Assembly (NCBI RefSeq): GCF_001425905.1
Contig: NZ_LMDY01000013.1
Coordinates: 125,194-189,193 of the forward strand
Origin: Methylibium sp. Root1272
Lineage (GTDB): Bacteria > Pseudomonadota > Gammaproteobacteria > Burkholderiales > Burkholderiaceae_C
Reading direction: 5' to 3'
DNA: 64,000 nt
Shown here: one piece after another, positions 63,426 through 64,000 of the stretch
Layout: each line of letters starts with the position of its first letter
Position numbering within the stretch: the first letter of the stretch is position 1
Program-made: the position numbers and the translations under genes
Notes under the pieces: generated by a model
Databases searched by the model: none
What the model was told of the DNA's origin: nothing
What the model saw: only the letters and a program-made list of their open reading frames with translations

Positions 63426-64000
63426 CGATTTGCCTCCCACCCACGATGCCGCGCCCTTCGATCGCCCGACTGCTTTGCTTGTTGGCTCCGGCCCTGCTCT
63501 CCACTGCCGGCGCCGAACCGGTCGACATCCGCCAGGGCGACTCGAACGGCTCGGGCTACGGCTTTCGCCGCGGCGAGCGCTGCCTGATCGTGACCGCCGG
63601 ACACGTGGTGTCGGAAGCCGGCGCGGACATCACCGTCACCGACCGCAGCGGCGGCAAGGCCACCGGACAGCGCATCTACTACAACCCGTCGCGCACCGAA
63701 GACCTGGCGCTGATCGAGCTGCCGGCTCGCTCCGTCGTGGCCTGCAACGATCGCTGGCCCGACGCGGCGGAGGTGGCGCCCGCCGCCACGGCCGCGAACA
63801 CGCCCTTCGAGGTGGTGCGGCACTACCCCGGCGGACGCGAAACCATCGTGCGGTTGCGCGCGGCCGGCGGCACCTCGCAGTGGCACACGCTGGCCTTCGA
63901 GGACAAGCTGCGCATCATCCAGTCCGACAGCGGCTCGATCGTGCGCTCGAACGGCCGATACGCCGGCATCGTGGTGAGCGTGCGCGAGGCCGACGACCGC
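63422..64000 (+). CDS. Exported trypsin-like serine protease, cut by window end
   Basis: 193 residues visible, the 3' end is missing. A signal peptide (SIARLLCLLAPALLSTAGA) precedes a chymotrypsin-fold domain with His61 (VTAGHVVS), Asp94 (RTEDLALIELP) and Ser170 in SDSGSIV, where the usual GDSGG is altered at both Gly positions. The active-site trio is otherwise complete, so activity is likely. Third gene of the secreted cassette; anything further lies beyond the window. Confidence 0.8.
   Translation, partial: MTICLPPTMPRPSIARLLCLLAPALLSTAGAEPVDIRQGDSNGSGYGFRRGERCLIVTAGHVVSEAGADITVTDRSGGKATGQRIYYNPSRTEDLALIELPARSVVACNDRWPDAAEVAPAATAANTPFEVVRHYPGGRETIVRLRAAGGTSQWHTLAFEDKLRIIQSDSGSIVRSNGRYAGIVVSVREADDR

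Overview
The window is a chromosomal segment of a high-GC (about 70 %) betaproteobacterium. Betaproteobacterial markers (a DUF3567 protein, a PhaM-type granule protein, the phasin with PhaR/PhbF-like operators) and the arrangement of urea/amide genes point to Burkholderiales, probably the Rubrivivax-Methylibium-Leptothrix group. No rRNA, tRNA, CRISPR array or complete insertion sequence was seen. Genus-level placement is inference from gene content.

Layout. 1-1250: metX (cut by the window edge) behind a leader that matches a SAM-II riboswitch plus a terminator-like hairpin. 1269-12441: an amide/urea module made of a LuxR-type response regulator, a hybrid histidine kinase fused to an NCS1 permease, and, divergently, a five-gene urt-type ABC transporter with formamidase fmdA and zinc-ribbon fmdB. 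12542-15406: an 11-residue-repeat secreted protein, a Bcr/CflA efflux pump and a fatty acid desaturase. 15464-15672: a pair of inverted dispersed repeats. 15743-21572: Lrp-type regulator and ACC deaminase, an AraC regulator fused in one reading frame to an acetamidase/formamidase, and a Tat-exported acetamidase/formamidase. 21674-27621: small membrane and periplasmic proteins, an amidase-signature enzyme, a phasin gene with two PhaR-like operators, and a TPR/HTH regulator with a beta-propeller protein. 27622 to about 30790: a lower-GC insert with a MazG-like pyrophosphohydrolase and an 813-residue nuclease-like/DUF2075 helicase/S24 peptidase fusion, a possible defence module. 30713-42650: an RlmN paralogue, aliphatic amidase AmiE with a CbbQ/NorQ-type AAA ATPase and a VWA protein, glyoxalase I, a fluoroacetate-dehalogenase-type hydrolase, an FMN glutamate-synthase-like protein and a two-component system. 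42736-57429: GST, purB, pyrF, a molybdenum hydroxylase pair, a class II amidotransferase, a zinc metallopeptidase, an IclR/FAH pair, PhaM and FIST proteins. 57695-61639: glcDEF. 61706-64000: a secreted three-gene cassette ending in a trypsin-like protease that runs off the window.

The main theme is nitrogen scavenging from amides. There are three acetamidase/formamidase-family enzymes, one amidase-signature enzyme, AmiE, ACC deaminase and a urea/short-chain-amide transporter. A 20-bp near-palindrome (17/20 identical) occurs upstream of both urtA (5641-5660) and amiE (32936-32955), at similar distance from each start codon. This suggests that one regulator, perhaps the adjacent two-component pair, controls uptake and hydrolysis together.
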